Source: Rotaria macrura (Eukaryota > Rotifera > Eurotatoria > Philodinida > Philodinidae). Taken from it: a stretch of DNA of 64,000 bases. The stretch is from assembly GCA_900239685.1 (NCBI GenBank), contig OENT01000104.1:150826-214825 (forward strand), written 5' to 3'. The notes below the pieces were generated by a model that was not told the DNA's origin, did no database searches, and saw only the letters and a list, made by a program, of their open reading frames with translations. The translations under genes and the position numbers were made by a program. Shown here one piece after another: positions 12,810 to 24,687 of this stretch. Within the stretch, counting starts at the first letter, position 1, and each line of letters opens with the position of its first letter.

Positions 12810-15800
12810 TTTTTACTCAGGAAATCGAAATCATTCAGAAATATATTAAAGATAAGTTGAAAATCACCTAATAAAACCTACTTTGAACTTAGAGATAGTT
12901 AGCGGTACATAGAGATAAAAAAGAATTTCTCGTTGTATACATATATGTATATATTGAATAAGAACAATATCCTAATTCTAGTATAAATGATTTTCATAGA
13001 TTTTACAATTGGTACGACTTGTGTTAAGGCTTCTAGTTACTTTTCAACAGAGGTTCATACTTGTCTCATTTATTTACTAACATTAATAGTCACGACATTT
13101 GAAATCATACATTCCTCTCCATTATTCAGATCTATATCGAAGTATGCTGCAATTGACTGTCATACATGTAACTAGTGATTAGAAATTTATTTACATTCAT
13201 CTAACAATAATCTACGAATATGAATACTAGTAAGTTGTAACATCTAGGTAAGATGGTATTGTTTAAGTGGTTTTTATTCGAGTATCCTCGATAAGTAGTT
13301 CATTGATAAGCATTGACTTCCACAAATGCAATGTTTTGAATACAATTTAACAATTATAGTCTTTATTTGTATTGGCTAAATTATTGATCATCTCAGTAAA
13401 CACAAAGTTTTACTGTTGCATGATATTTGGTTTTTTAAGAACATTGTAAAGATAATTTTAGACGTAAAACTCAGAAAAGACAAATTTCTAGACAGAGCAA
13501 GATTTAACAGAACTTATTCATATTTAAAAAAAACTAGCCGAATATCAAAATATAACGGTTTGGTATTGAATCTATTCAAACTTTATATTTTTACATATAG
13601 TAATGATACTAAGCGATTTAATAAACGTGTAGGTAGATTGTTGGATTCTTTTATTGTTTATTGGATAAACTTCGTCTCTCATAAAACTTTCCCTAAGATT
13701 CTTTTTTAATGAGTTCTTATGACAAATATTAATTAATACAAGAGTATAATCGTCATACAGATGTATGCTATTTCGATATCTTGAATTCCATATAGTTTTG
13801 TTGAAGTTGATATTTTTCAATGTCTAATATATGAAAAATAATAATGCAATTAGAAATATCATGAAAATCAGTTACGAATAGACATACATTCATACTTCCA
13901 GGCATGATAAAGAGCTTTTACTTTTATGATCTTACCATTCAGTGCACTATGAGAAATGCAGAAAAGAAAGTCTTCTTCTCATGAGTAAATCAAGAACAAG
14001 CTAATGCATCCTTATATTGAGTTCAATATTGACAGAAGCTCAAGAAAAATTTTAACATGTTGAAGCGAATGAATTACAATTTTTTTAGTTATCTGAATGT
14101 CTACTATATTGAATGATGACATCTAAATTTTCCTACTAATATCTTTGTCGTGTAATCGTCTAACTTTATTTACATGATAGAAGCATTTTTCAGATTAATA
14201 CGTCAGGAATTATTGCACTTCTTTTTCTATCTCATACAACGATAAAAGAAACAACTTATATTGTGCGCGACTAATTATATCTCTACGTAAATGACTTGAA
14301 GTCATTTGATGGATGATATATAGAACATTAGTGAATGAGACAAAATTGGAAGATTTTTCTTTTTAATGTAAATTATGATTTCGCGTTTCGAAACGGTTCT
14401 TTACACATTGAATAGATGAAGATGAAAAAGAAATTTCATTTTAAAATTAATGTATTGTGGAAACCTCAATTACGTACTATAAAAAAACAAGAAAAAATTG
14501 CTATTAAAAAAATGAGTCTGGAGATAATTTGACATAATAGACATGAATTGCATTGCTAATACTTGAGTTTGTCTCAATAGTTGTTTTATGAGAAGTGTAT
14601 TAAGTGCTAATTACTTATTCGAGAACGAATTTATTCGTTTAAATCGGCTGTGACTGTACTAACAGATGATAGACTTTAGTATAAATAATGATCTTTAATA
14701 TAATATGTTAATTTAAATATAAAAATCGAGTTTTATTAATATTGAAACCATGATTTTGATTTATGAAACTCTTCAACTGATAAAAAAACACAATTTTTCG
14801 TATGTGATCTTTTCCAGGAATCAATTGAAATCTTTTCGATACAATACTTCTCACATATCGGATTTATTTTGAAAATGAAAGATTCCGTATTTGTAAATCT
14901 AATTTTATTTCTAACATTTATGTATCAAGAACGAAAACGAATCATAATTTTTATCAATTGGAAAATATATTTATTTAATAATACAAACATCTTTGTCAAT
15001 ATTTACAAGTTTTATTCCGTCAAATTCATGAATATGTTGCAGACAAAAATAGGGATGACGAGTTTATACATGAAGAACGACTGAGAAAAGATGCAAGCAT
15101 AAGAAACAGCAAAATCAAGGAAATTCGAATGAAAGTATCAAATATAAGTCGGCATATAAACTATTTGTTAGAAACTTCTTAGAATACAAAAGCCGTACGT
15201 TAGTAGCAATTTTCCAATAATCTATAAATTAGATGTGTTCTTTGATAGTATTGACTTCAAGTACAAAAAATAAAATAGAGTACCTGAATCATAATAAGAA
15301 CACACTCGACTGCCTACTGTTTAGCGTAATATGCACTCGTCATCACCAAGTTAATAATTAGATCGCATGAGAAACTTTTGAAGATAATTGTTAAAACGAT
15401 GATAATTCTAAATCAAGGGATGCCTTCACTCATGTTACTCAGTTTCGAAAGGGTAGGCATTAAGGAAACAGGATCTTATTAGAACTGCAAAGATAAAAAG
15501 TATCGATCACAATAAATTACTGTGTATGTAAAAATAAATGAAGCATAGCAGTCGTATTAATGTTGCATATGACTTCGATAGAACAAGTGCGTTGATAAGA
15601 CCTTTCAGAGTGAATAAGAATTCAAGTTTCTACACAAATGCTACGGAAGTCATTACCGATCGTGCTTCACACACTAATTTCAACCGAATGACATTCTGTG
15701 AAGGAGACAAAAAATGGTTTTTGAGTGGAAATCTTTTATAAATGTTTTTCAAACTGAAAACAAAATCCATGAATATTAAAGATATCTATGTAGGTCATAT

Positions 15801-18371
15801 TTTTCTAAAATGTGTTGGATGTATATAATGCCTATGCAACATGTGATGACGCATGTGATCGAATCTATTTCGAAACAGTGAACAAAACTTCGAGAATATC
15901 TGACATTTTTTAAAGCTTTCTTTTCAACGTTAATAACTCGTAAGAAGCTAAGAAAAATAATCTTGTACTAAGATGGGTTCTCAGTCACGATTTTCTAGTT
16001 AAAATACTTGAATGAAGCTGTGTAGATGATAGTCTTCCGTTAAGAAAAGCAAACCTTAAACACCTTTATGATTCTCATGGGAATCATAAGGAAAGAAAAG
16101 AAATGTTTCTAATCTACAGGCATCAAATCAGATATCTTCTGCTTCTCGCTGACATTCTTCATTGAATAGTGTTTGTTTAATTTCAAAGAAGTCGAAAAAC
16201 TATATACTTTTTTCTTCTATTGACTAGTTCTTAAATTTTTGCCACGTCGAATACTTAGAGAGTGTTCAGCAAATTCAACAGAGCTCAACGATTACAGCTT
16301 AGGAGGATTTGTGAAATGTTTGATTGTATTCTATTGAAGAGAATCCTATTTAAATAGTTCATAGTAAATGCCAGAATTCTGATTCGGTTATTATTAAATG
16401 ATTGAAAATCATCATTAAAAAAGTTACTGTTCGAATACTTCTCTCTACTAATTCTGCAAGTGAATTCTATCAGCGACGCAGATATTTTCTTTTATGTTTT
16501 GATATTCAAACTGACAACTGTCATCAAGCATAAATCATTTTATATATTCGGCTAATTCTTTTTTTGTCTACAATCTTACTATTTATCGAAATTGAAATGT
16601 ATCATTATCCATTCTTAATATATATGTACATCAGAAGTCACAATAGACTAGTGACCTATTGTATTTTACTAATATTCAAGTTGTAAAATAATCGATGATC
16701 CTAAATTTTCTATCGAAAGATGTAGTATTCAATTTTCTAGAATAAATGCTGATCTCACCATTCAAAACAGCACAGAAAAGAAATTGTCGTCAGGCTCAAC
16801 TCCATGACGGTACCGATTAAAAAAAATATATATATTGTATATATTGTTTTAATAATAAATTATGTCTATGAGACTGAATAGTAATTATGGAAAAGAAAAA
16901 GGCTCTCATGTTGAACAGCATTTTTGAAGATTTTTGTTAATTGTATCTATTAACCAGTTTTGTTGTGAAGCAATCTATTATGACGAAGCAGCAAATCAAA
17001 TTTCAGAAAGCGATAGATTTTCGTCAAGCGTGCGACCTGTTGTTCAACAGTCTATTCATCAAGCGTTACATACTAATCATAGATACAGTGAATCTTTTGT
17101 CGAGTTTTATCGGTTTATTTGTGGTAAAAAAGACATTTGATCAAAACATTGAGTTAAAAGAAGTATACAATTGTTGTTCTTGTGAGACTGATAAACTAAT
17201 TTTTCGCAAAACATTTTGATATCAATCAAACACTTACATTTACTTTCCGAAAGAGAATTTTCTAAAAATTTAGATTTAAACAGCTCATTTATTTTATCTC
17301 GTTTTATTTCACAAATAGAAGAAAAAATCGTTAAATATGCATCGAGTCAGCTGGTCATTTAAAGTAGATTTCATTTAGACGAATACAGAACACAGTCTAT
17401 ATAATGTCTCTTTGACTGTATTCAAAATGAGCGTGAATAGAATTTCCTAGCGAGTAGAAAACTCTATTTTCTGACAATAGGCTCAGTTTAATCTGTGCTC
17501 TGATCAAATCAGATATTTTCCAGTGAGAAAATATCGTTACATTTTCATCTGCCTTACTCAAAGCAATCGGGATTCACTACCAGTAATAATGTCAATCATG
17601 AGATCAATTTTAACCTAAGAACGAAACACGATGCCCTTCTCTAGTTGACCAAACTTAGTACAAATATTTGACTCTATAATAAATATTGAGTTACGAAGAA
17701 AAATGTTTTTTTGAACGTTATTATATTGATTCGTACAACATTATTACTAATTTGCATATAACAAATAGAGCGCAGAAATAGGAAAACATGTTTGAACCCT
17801 AGATGAATTTATTAGGTCTTCTTTTTTAATACTGTGTTGCGATTTCTCTCTTTCTTTTTTCTAGAAAAAAAAAGTTAAATAGCGTCTATGCTCTATGTAA
17901 TGTTGCCAACTAATTATAATCGTGAAATAAAGTAGTGGATGCAAGAAACTTTCTCTTTTCTAACTACAAATGAGAATTTGAAAAGAGAAAGAAAAACAAT
18001 CCCTGAGAGGCCACCCACCTATCTTGCTACATTCTCCAAGCATATGATTACATTTTGACTGTAGATTGTCTCTTACTAGTTTCTTGTAGTTTTTCTTATA
18101 CACAACAGAAAACGATAAAACATCCAAGAAAAAGTTCTCTCGCTTACAATATACACCGATAGAAAAGACAATGCTGAACGTAAAATAGAGAAGAGAATGT
18201 GTTCTTATAGTTGACTATATTTTATTTCGACGATGAGAAAACCCTTGATGAGAATTTCTTTTTTTGGTTTTTCTTCATAAAATAAGATTATTCATGAATT
18301 TATTTTCACACAATTGTTGACAATTATTTATCTTAATAAATGATCAACATTACTATGAAATATTGTTTTAG

Positions 18372-19937
18372 ATGACTTCTAAAATATCCTTAGTTGCATT
18401 AGGTTTACTACTTGTAGTCATAGCAATCGTCGTTCAATCTGCGCCTATTGAGTTGAACAAAGAAAGTAAGAAACTTCACTGAAATTTGTTGTTTTCGTTA
18501 TCACTTGTCTAGCCATTCTATTGCCTAAAACAAATGTAGACGAAGCAGTTGGTCCAGAAAAATCAACATTAACTTCTTCTAGTTCTACAACAACTGTTTA
18601 TTTTCATTCAACAGATACATCTACGATAAAACCGGAAATTAATGATATTAAGAAAAAACGTAATCTTGATAACAATGATCGATTTGATGATTTCATAAAT
18701 GACCTGAATGATGAAGACGATGATGACATTGAAAATACATTATACATGAAGTCTGAAGAAAAACCCATTGAAACTTATGATAACTCAGATAGTAAGTTAT
18801 ATTTTGTGTGTTCATTTTATAATTATGGATTAACATATTAACTATTAACAATCGTTTTGTGATTGAATGAATTGATAGAATCATTTCCTCGATTATTTTC
18901 TCTCTTAGAACCAAGTGACATAGACAACACAAATGTTTTTACAGACATTCTAATGAATCCAGTCGAATTCACCAATCTTGGTCGAAAACGTCGAGAAGCC
19001 AATTCTCAACCAGCATCTAAACGAAGACAAAAACGAGCTGTATCATTCTATGACTTTTCTAATGTTGATCCGGTAATATTTTGAGAAATTTAAAAAAAGA
19101 TTGCTTGCTTTTGACTATTTCCTCTATTAGGAAAAAAACAAAAATTTCCATTTATTTATTGCTATATAAAAATGAGATTGTGCGTATCTAATTACCTACG
19201 ATGTTTTCTTTTTGACATTAATCTAAATTACTTCCTTTAATGAGATAGATTTTATCCCATGCTGAATTGTCAGTACATGACAGTCAATCATTGATATTGA
19301 TTGTTGGATACAGATCGAATGAAATTCTTAGACTACAATATTTAATTTTCATAATTATTTTCACAATTTAAGCTTCGCGACTCATTATTTGACCATGAGC
19401 AATTCGTCCGTCCAAATCGAGCTTTTGCGTAAGAATCAATTAATTATTCACTGGCGTGGTAAAGCATCATTTATATTTTGTTAGTCCTATTTACTGGTAT
19501 CGACCTGTATACGAACGAAATATTCGTTCCACTGGCGCTTCATCATTCTATGAAACGCCAGAATGGAATCAAGTCTATGTGGATCCCACTGAAAATAGTG
19601 AAGACGAAGGTATGAGAGAGAGAAAACAGAAAACAACTTACACTTCATTATATTATCTTATTCCATAGTTTCTTTAGATTCATTTTCTGCGGATGATGCA
19701 GAAGATGACAATGAATTAGAATATCCAATGGATTCGTTATTGTTAGAATCATCCAATATTCCATATGATAATTTACAATTACAACAAAGATATCATATTG
19801 GCAATAAACCAATGTTTGAAAACGATGATGATCATGATGATGAAAGTGAAGAACCTGTTTTTGTAAGATATATTTTCTTGGCATAATATTCAATTTTAAT
19901 GTTTTCATGTTTTTTTTTCTAGATTCCGTACAAATGA
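18372..19937 (+). CDS. secreted acidic protein with polybasic processing sites (possible prohormone)
   Basis: Seven exons agree in phase: 18372-18465, 18513-18791, 18879-19072 (or from 18909), 19373-19428, 19485-19609, 19678-19862, 19923-19937; 948 nt, 315 aa. Residues 1-24 are a typical signal peptide (K4, hydrophobic core, ..VQSA/PIEL). The mature part is Ser/Thr-rich then acidic, with polybasic sites KKKR (78-81), GRKRR (159-163) and KRRQKR (172-177). After these comes an aromatic segment (PIYWYRPVYERN, FYETPEWNQVY) and an Asp/Glu-rich tail ending IPYK. TNLGRKRR would give a C-terminally amidated peptide if processed like neuropeptide precursors. There are no cysteines in the mature chain. 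An AG acceptor abuts the ATG (ttttag/ATG), so the 5' leader is spliced or trans-spliced. I do not recognise the family; a furin-processed matrix or mucus protein is the main alternative. Exon structure is well supported, function is not. Confidence 0.72.
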
Positions 19938-20011
19938 ATTGAAAGTTATTTTAAATAACGAACAGCTACTCCATCAATCATCTTTTTTTCAAAAACAGAG
20001 AATGAAGTGGA

Positions 20012-20017
20012 AATAAA
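20012..20017 (+). terminator. candidate polyadenylation signal of the secreted-protein gene
   Basis: AATAAA lies 75 nt after the stop codon at 19937. Confidence 0.5.
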
Positions 20018-20370
20018 GAATACAAAAATATTCAGATTTTTTAGTCTAGAAATATACCTATGCATATATATATATCTATATATTTACGTATATAGTTGCC
20101 ATAGAGCTTATTAAAAGCAAATATTTTTCTGTGTCGATTTCTATTCATTTACTTCCGCGTACTATACGTAATACGTTGATTTTAATTCGTATTCATATTC
20201 ATGCTTGTCTTTGAGAAGGTTATAAATCTTTCTTTGCTTTTCTTCATATGGCATTTATGTCCCCAGTCTTTCTTTTGCGTTCTGAAATGACACTCTAGTC
20301 ATTGGCAAAGGATAATGAATGTGATCCGTCATATGCGATGTATGACTTGTCAAACAAGCTAGGGTTTTAG

Positions 20371-20548
20371 TTCAATTGACCGACGAGCAATTATTGTCAT
20401 GGTTGTTCTAGTGGCTATCACTATTGTATCATGCTACGTAGGTGCACTGTGGTATGGCATTCGTACACGTTTAAAATGGAATAAAAATTAAAATATCACC
20501 ACTACTACTGCTCATGATAAAGAGTCATTCACTGATTTAGAGGAATAA
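20371..20548 (+). pseudogene. possible transmembrane-tail exon remnant with an in-frame stop
   Basis: After an acceptor-like ctagggttttag, the frame reads SIDRRAIIVM followed by a hydrophobic stretch (VVLVAITIVSCYVGALWYGI) and a basic RTRLKW stop-transfer. A TAA follows at 20489-20491, but the same frame then continues as a sensible cytoplasmic tail (NITTTTAHDKESFTDLEE) to a second TAA at 20546 that overlaps an AATAAA. This looks like the last exon of a type I membrane protein with one nonsense change, or chance. No upstream exon was found. Confidence 0.28.
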
Positions 20549-22171
20549 AATGATGGATACATACAGTAAATTGAACATACAGCAAGGCACTTAACATTGT
20601 CTCCACGGCCAGCAATAGCGGCACATATCAATTTTGAAGCAGAGAAAGAAAAGTTTTGAAAATTCGATCTATTAAAATAAACGAGTTCCAAATTTTTTTC
20701 ACATTTATTTTTCTCAGCCACTGACAATTTGTATGATATCTACTGTAACAAAATCTTGATGAGCTGTTTATCACTACACGTGAAAATAAGCTTAGATGAT
20801 AACTTTAAGAATAAGTACATTCACTTATTGAAGATATGAAAAATTCCAAGTAGCCCCATTTCCAACGAACTTGTCCTACCTAAATCGTTGATTAGTTCAA
20901 CGTCTTTTTCATTCAATTCTAATACAACAACGGTAATATTTTCAATTTACTGAATCTATTCGAGATTTTACCATTGAGCAAGTAAATTTCGAATTAATCT
21001 AAGGAAGAAATTTTAGCATGACTATAATCATTTTTAGAACATGCCATTTTCTTCTATTGTGTTCACGGGAAAAGCCTTTTACTTTTTTTTGCAAAATTAT
21101 TTTTCAAACAAACTTCCCTAGACGATTCTAATGGATTGATGTTTGTTCGACAACGACAAATAGAACAATGAAAATGTATTCATAGGAAATTTCAATAGAC
21201 AACTATTACGGTTCAACTATATTCCGGAGTAACAGAATAACAAAAATTATGCTTTTCTAAATATCTATTTAACTTAAATTTTGTATAGTGCTAACATCGA
21301 TTACATACTATCAATAGTTTAGCTTTATTTTCTATGAGAAGTCGAGCGTTTTCTTCAGTAAACAACAGACATTGAAATCAGTCATTCGACTTGAACTTCA
21401 ATAATATTTTTTTTACAGTAGAACTTAGTATTCAAAAATAATATGTCATTTAAATTTAATCTCTTGACCTTTTTGGTAATTAAAGTTCAACCGTGAGATA
21501 GCTTTTATAAATGAATATAATTAAAAGTATGACATTTAGTCAACAAGTTAAAATAGAACAGTTATATTGGTTGAGTGATCTATGTCATTATCGCGCATAG
21601 CTGAGTAATCTTTCGGCAGTAGCATATGACAAGTCCATCATTAATTCTGCGGAGCGGTGTAACTGCAACCAGTAACAGTTAACATGATTCGTTTGATAAT
21701 GAACAGAATATAGTGTATAGTTCATACTACTGAAGAATTGCTTGTCTGTTAGGTGCTTCTTGTTTCAAGTATGAGAATTTTCTGATTTAATTTTAATCTA
21801 TGATTATGTTGATAAAGTATTTTTTGTTATGTTCTTATTAAATCACTGTATTGATAATTAGCGTGTATTGTGCAGCTAATTTATGTACGAGAGAAATATA
21901 ATTGTCATAGTACCATTCTAAATCACGCTCCGTAGACAGGAACAATTCTTTCCTGGATACAAATCATGTTGCATTATGAAACAGAACAGTTTTATATAAT
22001 AATGTTGTTAATGAGAGATTTCAAAATGATCACTGTCATAGATGCGACTAGATCAGTGATAAAGATAATTGATATCGCACTTTGAACTGGAACAATAGCT
22101 AGGAATATTGATTCTATCGATATGTTTATTCAATACGAAGATAAAATTTTCTGTTCGATCATGTATTTATT
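20549..22171. other. intergenic, nothing recognised
   Basis: AT-rich sequence with no open frame or splice framework I can support. Confidence 0.5.
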
Positions 22172-23398
22172 TCAAACGTTCGTTTTCAAATTTTTAAAGT
22201 AAATAAATAACAAGACAAAAATTAATATTTTATTATTAGAACAATTATTTGTCCTACTTATAACTGTATAGAACGAGGCTAATTCTATACGTGCCGTTGT
22301 AGTTGTTGCCGTATTCGTACATAAAATAAGAGTAGTCGGTGTGCCTGATGTTGCATTTATTTGATAACCACAATTTTTATAGAATCCATAAATAATTTGT
22401 GTACGATTTAGTAAACGTGTTTCCGCTGTTTCAGCACGACGCGTAGAATTAATTGATGGTTGTAGAGCAAATAAAGTCAAAAATGTTATCAATAAAGCAA
22501 GAAAAATTAAACCGAATAGTATCAATGCCCATACAGGACAACCGTAAAACCATTCGCAACAGCCGTACGAACGATTACGTAAATCACAACGACCTTTACA
22601 AAAATTACAACAATAATAATGTCGATATTTATAATCTGTCTTGTGCACTTTTCGCTTTCCATCATCAACGAGATCAGATGAATAAGATTCAGTAGGTGTA
22701 CGTGCTCGGCGATATGGATAATGTATAATACGGCGTATCGGTGCCATGGTTGTTGTATGAATTGGTATTTGTGATGGAATAACAATCGGCTGTTGCTTGC
22801 TGATTTCGGGAGACGAAGCAACGGTAGCATCGGTAGAAGAAGTCGCTATACTATCGGAATTTGTTGACGATGAAAGAGTTCCGAGACGACGAAGTTGATT
22901 TTGTGGTCTATTAGATATTGTATTAGTTTCGATGGTTGACGCATTCATAACTAGAGGACTAGTTGTATATGTTGAAGGAGTGGTTGTTTGTATTGTTGGT
23001 ATGTCTGATTTACTAGTAGTTGTTACAGGGTGTACTTCTTCAGTCCGAGGATCATTATCTATGGTTTGTAAATTTCGTGGATTTAGTACCCGAGTTGTTG
23101 TTGTGCGTACTGTTGTTGTCGATGTTTTCGGTGGCGGTTGTTGAATATTTGTGTGAGAAGATGTTATAGTTGGTATATGAGGAGCAATAGCAGACGATGG
23201 TTGATAATATACAGTTGGTACTGTTTGTTGTGAAGCACTAGGAATTTCAGGTATAGTCGTTGTTGGTAGAGAAGAAGCAGTAATTGATGGTACTTGATAG
23301 TATACAGTAGGCATGGCTTGTGGTTGTTGAGTATTGATTTGATACGTATTTGGCCACGTTCCAGCAGTTGATGGTTGAACTACGGTTGGATAGTACAT
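22172..23398 (-). CDS. Thr/Ser/Pro-rich single-pass membrane protein, unknown function
   Basis: Uninterrupted 408-codon frame from ATG at 23398. Residues 1-260 are low-complexity, rich in Thr, Ser, Pro and Gln, with two VYYQ repeats near the start (PTVYYQVPS and PTVYYQPSS). A Cys-rich juxtamembrane block (about 263-288: CCNFCKGRC..CCEWFYGCP) precedes one strong transmembrane helix (about 290-312, WALILFGLIFLALL..). The last 96 residues carry N-glycosylation sequons (NST, NRT, NAT, NCS) and three cysteines, followed by a short hydrophobic run (ILIFVLLFIYF). The basic residues before the helix and the sequons after it suggest a cytosolic N-terminus and an outside C-terminus (type II); the clustered cysteines could be palmitoylated. 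A last intron near the C-terminus cannot be excluded. I recognise no family. Confidence 0.65.
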   Translation of the reverse strand: MYYPTVVQPSTAGTWPNTYQINTQQPQAMPTVYYQVPSITASSLPTTTIPEIPSASQQTVPTVYYQPSSAIAPHIPTITSSHTNIQQPPPKTSTTTVRTTTTRVLNPRNLQTIDNDPRTEEVHPVTTTSKSDIPTIQTTTPSTYTTSPLVMNASTIETNTISNRPQNQLRRLGTLSSSTNSDSIATSSTDATVASSPEISKQQPIVIPSQIPIHTTTMAPIRRIIHYPYRRARTPTESYSSDLVDDGKRKVHKTDYKYRHYYCCNFCKGRCDLRNRSYGCCEWFYGCPVWALILFGLIFLALLITFLTLFALQPSINSTRRAETAETRLLNRTQIIYGFYKNCGYQINATSGTPTTLILCTNTATTTTARIELASFYTVISRTNNCSNNKILIFVLLFIYFKNLKTNV

Positions 23399-24687
23399 TT
23401 TTTGATTTTGTTCATATAAACGAACAGTATATTATGAATATTGTGTTGTTTCGAACTTTGAAAGTAGGAGAATGAATGATTAAGGTCAGATTTTATTTAT
23501 GATAAAATGACACTTCGCTTCTCTATCATTTTATCAACAACAATATTAGAAATCTCTTGTTGTTCAAAATAGATTTTTCTGACGATTTTCTTGGTATGGT
23601 TAGTTTGAATAACATTTCTGTAACTCGTTTTCATGTATATGTTAAACGAATAAAAGCAATGTCGTTACTCCGCACTTCTCAAACCCTAGGTGGTCCTATG
23701 ATTATACTGGCGACAGGAAAAAAAGTCAATGTCTCTTCTTTCTACTGTTGTTAAAATAAGTTTTTTTTTCATAACAATATATTGAAACAAATAGTATAGT
23801 AACAAGGATGTGCCAAATAGCTCTCAAATATCAAAGAGTGTTTGAAGAAAACAAAACAGTCTAGATTAAACAGGCGATCTAACAAAGGAAATGAAAAGTA
23901 ATATTGGATGTTTCTAGACATCTGATTTAGTGTTTGTTGAGTTCGACTTTATGATGACTATGCGAGAAATAGGAGTCCATTAGAACGATATTCTTTTACA
24001 AATAAAGTATACTACATTTGTGCAACGATCATCAAAATGTGTAAAAAACAAGAAAGTTTTAGAGAAAACAAGATAAATAAGAGCATGGGTAGGGAAGCAT
24101 GAAATTTCTGCTCTATTTAAATGATCTAGTGCATGATGACAAGGACCTTCTTATCGATTTCCTTTTTACAATCATTTCAGAACTGTTTTTACACTTAGTC
24201 GATTTTCGACCGTATTTTCAATAGAATACTTTCCTGAAATTCTACAATGTATCCTCTAGGAATAAATCATATAATTACATCGATCGTCTAAAAGATGAGA
24301 AGAATAAATTGCACTTCAAAATAAATCAACTCTTTCTAGAAAAATTGTCGAAACTACTCATTCAATAATGAATGAACATTAGTCAAAACGTGTACGTTTC
24401 ACTTGCTCGTCCATCATGGATGATTCCAATCATACGAATGGATAGATATAAGACAAGATGAAACAAAATATTCGCGCATTGATTGAAATTCATTTCATAT
24501 CAAGGTCACGATAGTTACAAATAAAATCATTGACGGTCTTATCTTCTTCGTCTAGTTCTATTTTATAGAGCTTTTAAAGTAGATTTATTTCATGCTATTC
24601 CCTGAGTATTAATTAAAAACAAAAGAACTATCCATGTATTACAAAAGAAACATTCATGTTAAAATAAAACTCTGAATAAAAAACATA
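23399..24687. other. intergenic, nothing recognised
   Basis: Non-coding AT-rich spacer between two minus-strand genes. It should contain the LRRC45 3' end (a minus-strand AATAAA lies near 24586) and the promoter of the membrane-protein gene. Confidence 0.5.

Larger units (their letters stand above)
7990..18371. other. 10.4-kb stretch without a recognisable gene
   Basis: Only short open frames (under 100 codons) are present; none has recognisable motifs or a convincing acceptor/donor framework. The stretch contains two candidate small inverted-repeat elements (11312-11698 and 12565-12809). Distal regulatory sequence or non-coding RNA genes could be here but cannot be identified by eye. Confidence 0.5.

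Noticed and set aside
13416..13709. 97-codon plus-strand open frame in the gene desert
   Set aside because: Composition is that of translated AT-rich non-coding DNA, no motif, and another long frame overlaps it on the opposite strand.
22932..23144. 70-codon plus-strand Val/Gly-rich frame
   Set aside because: Antisense shadow of the Thr-rich minus-strand membrane protein.
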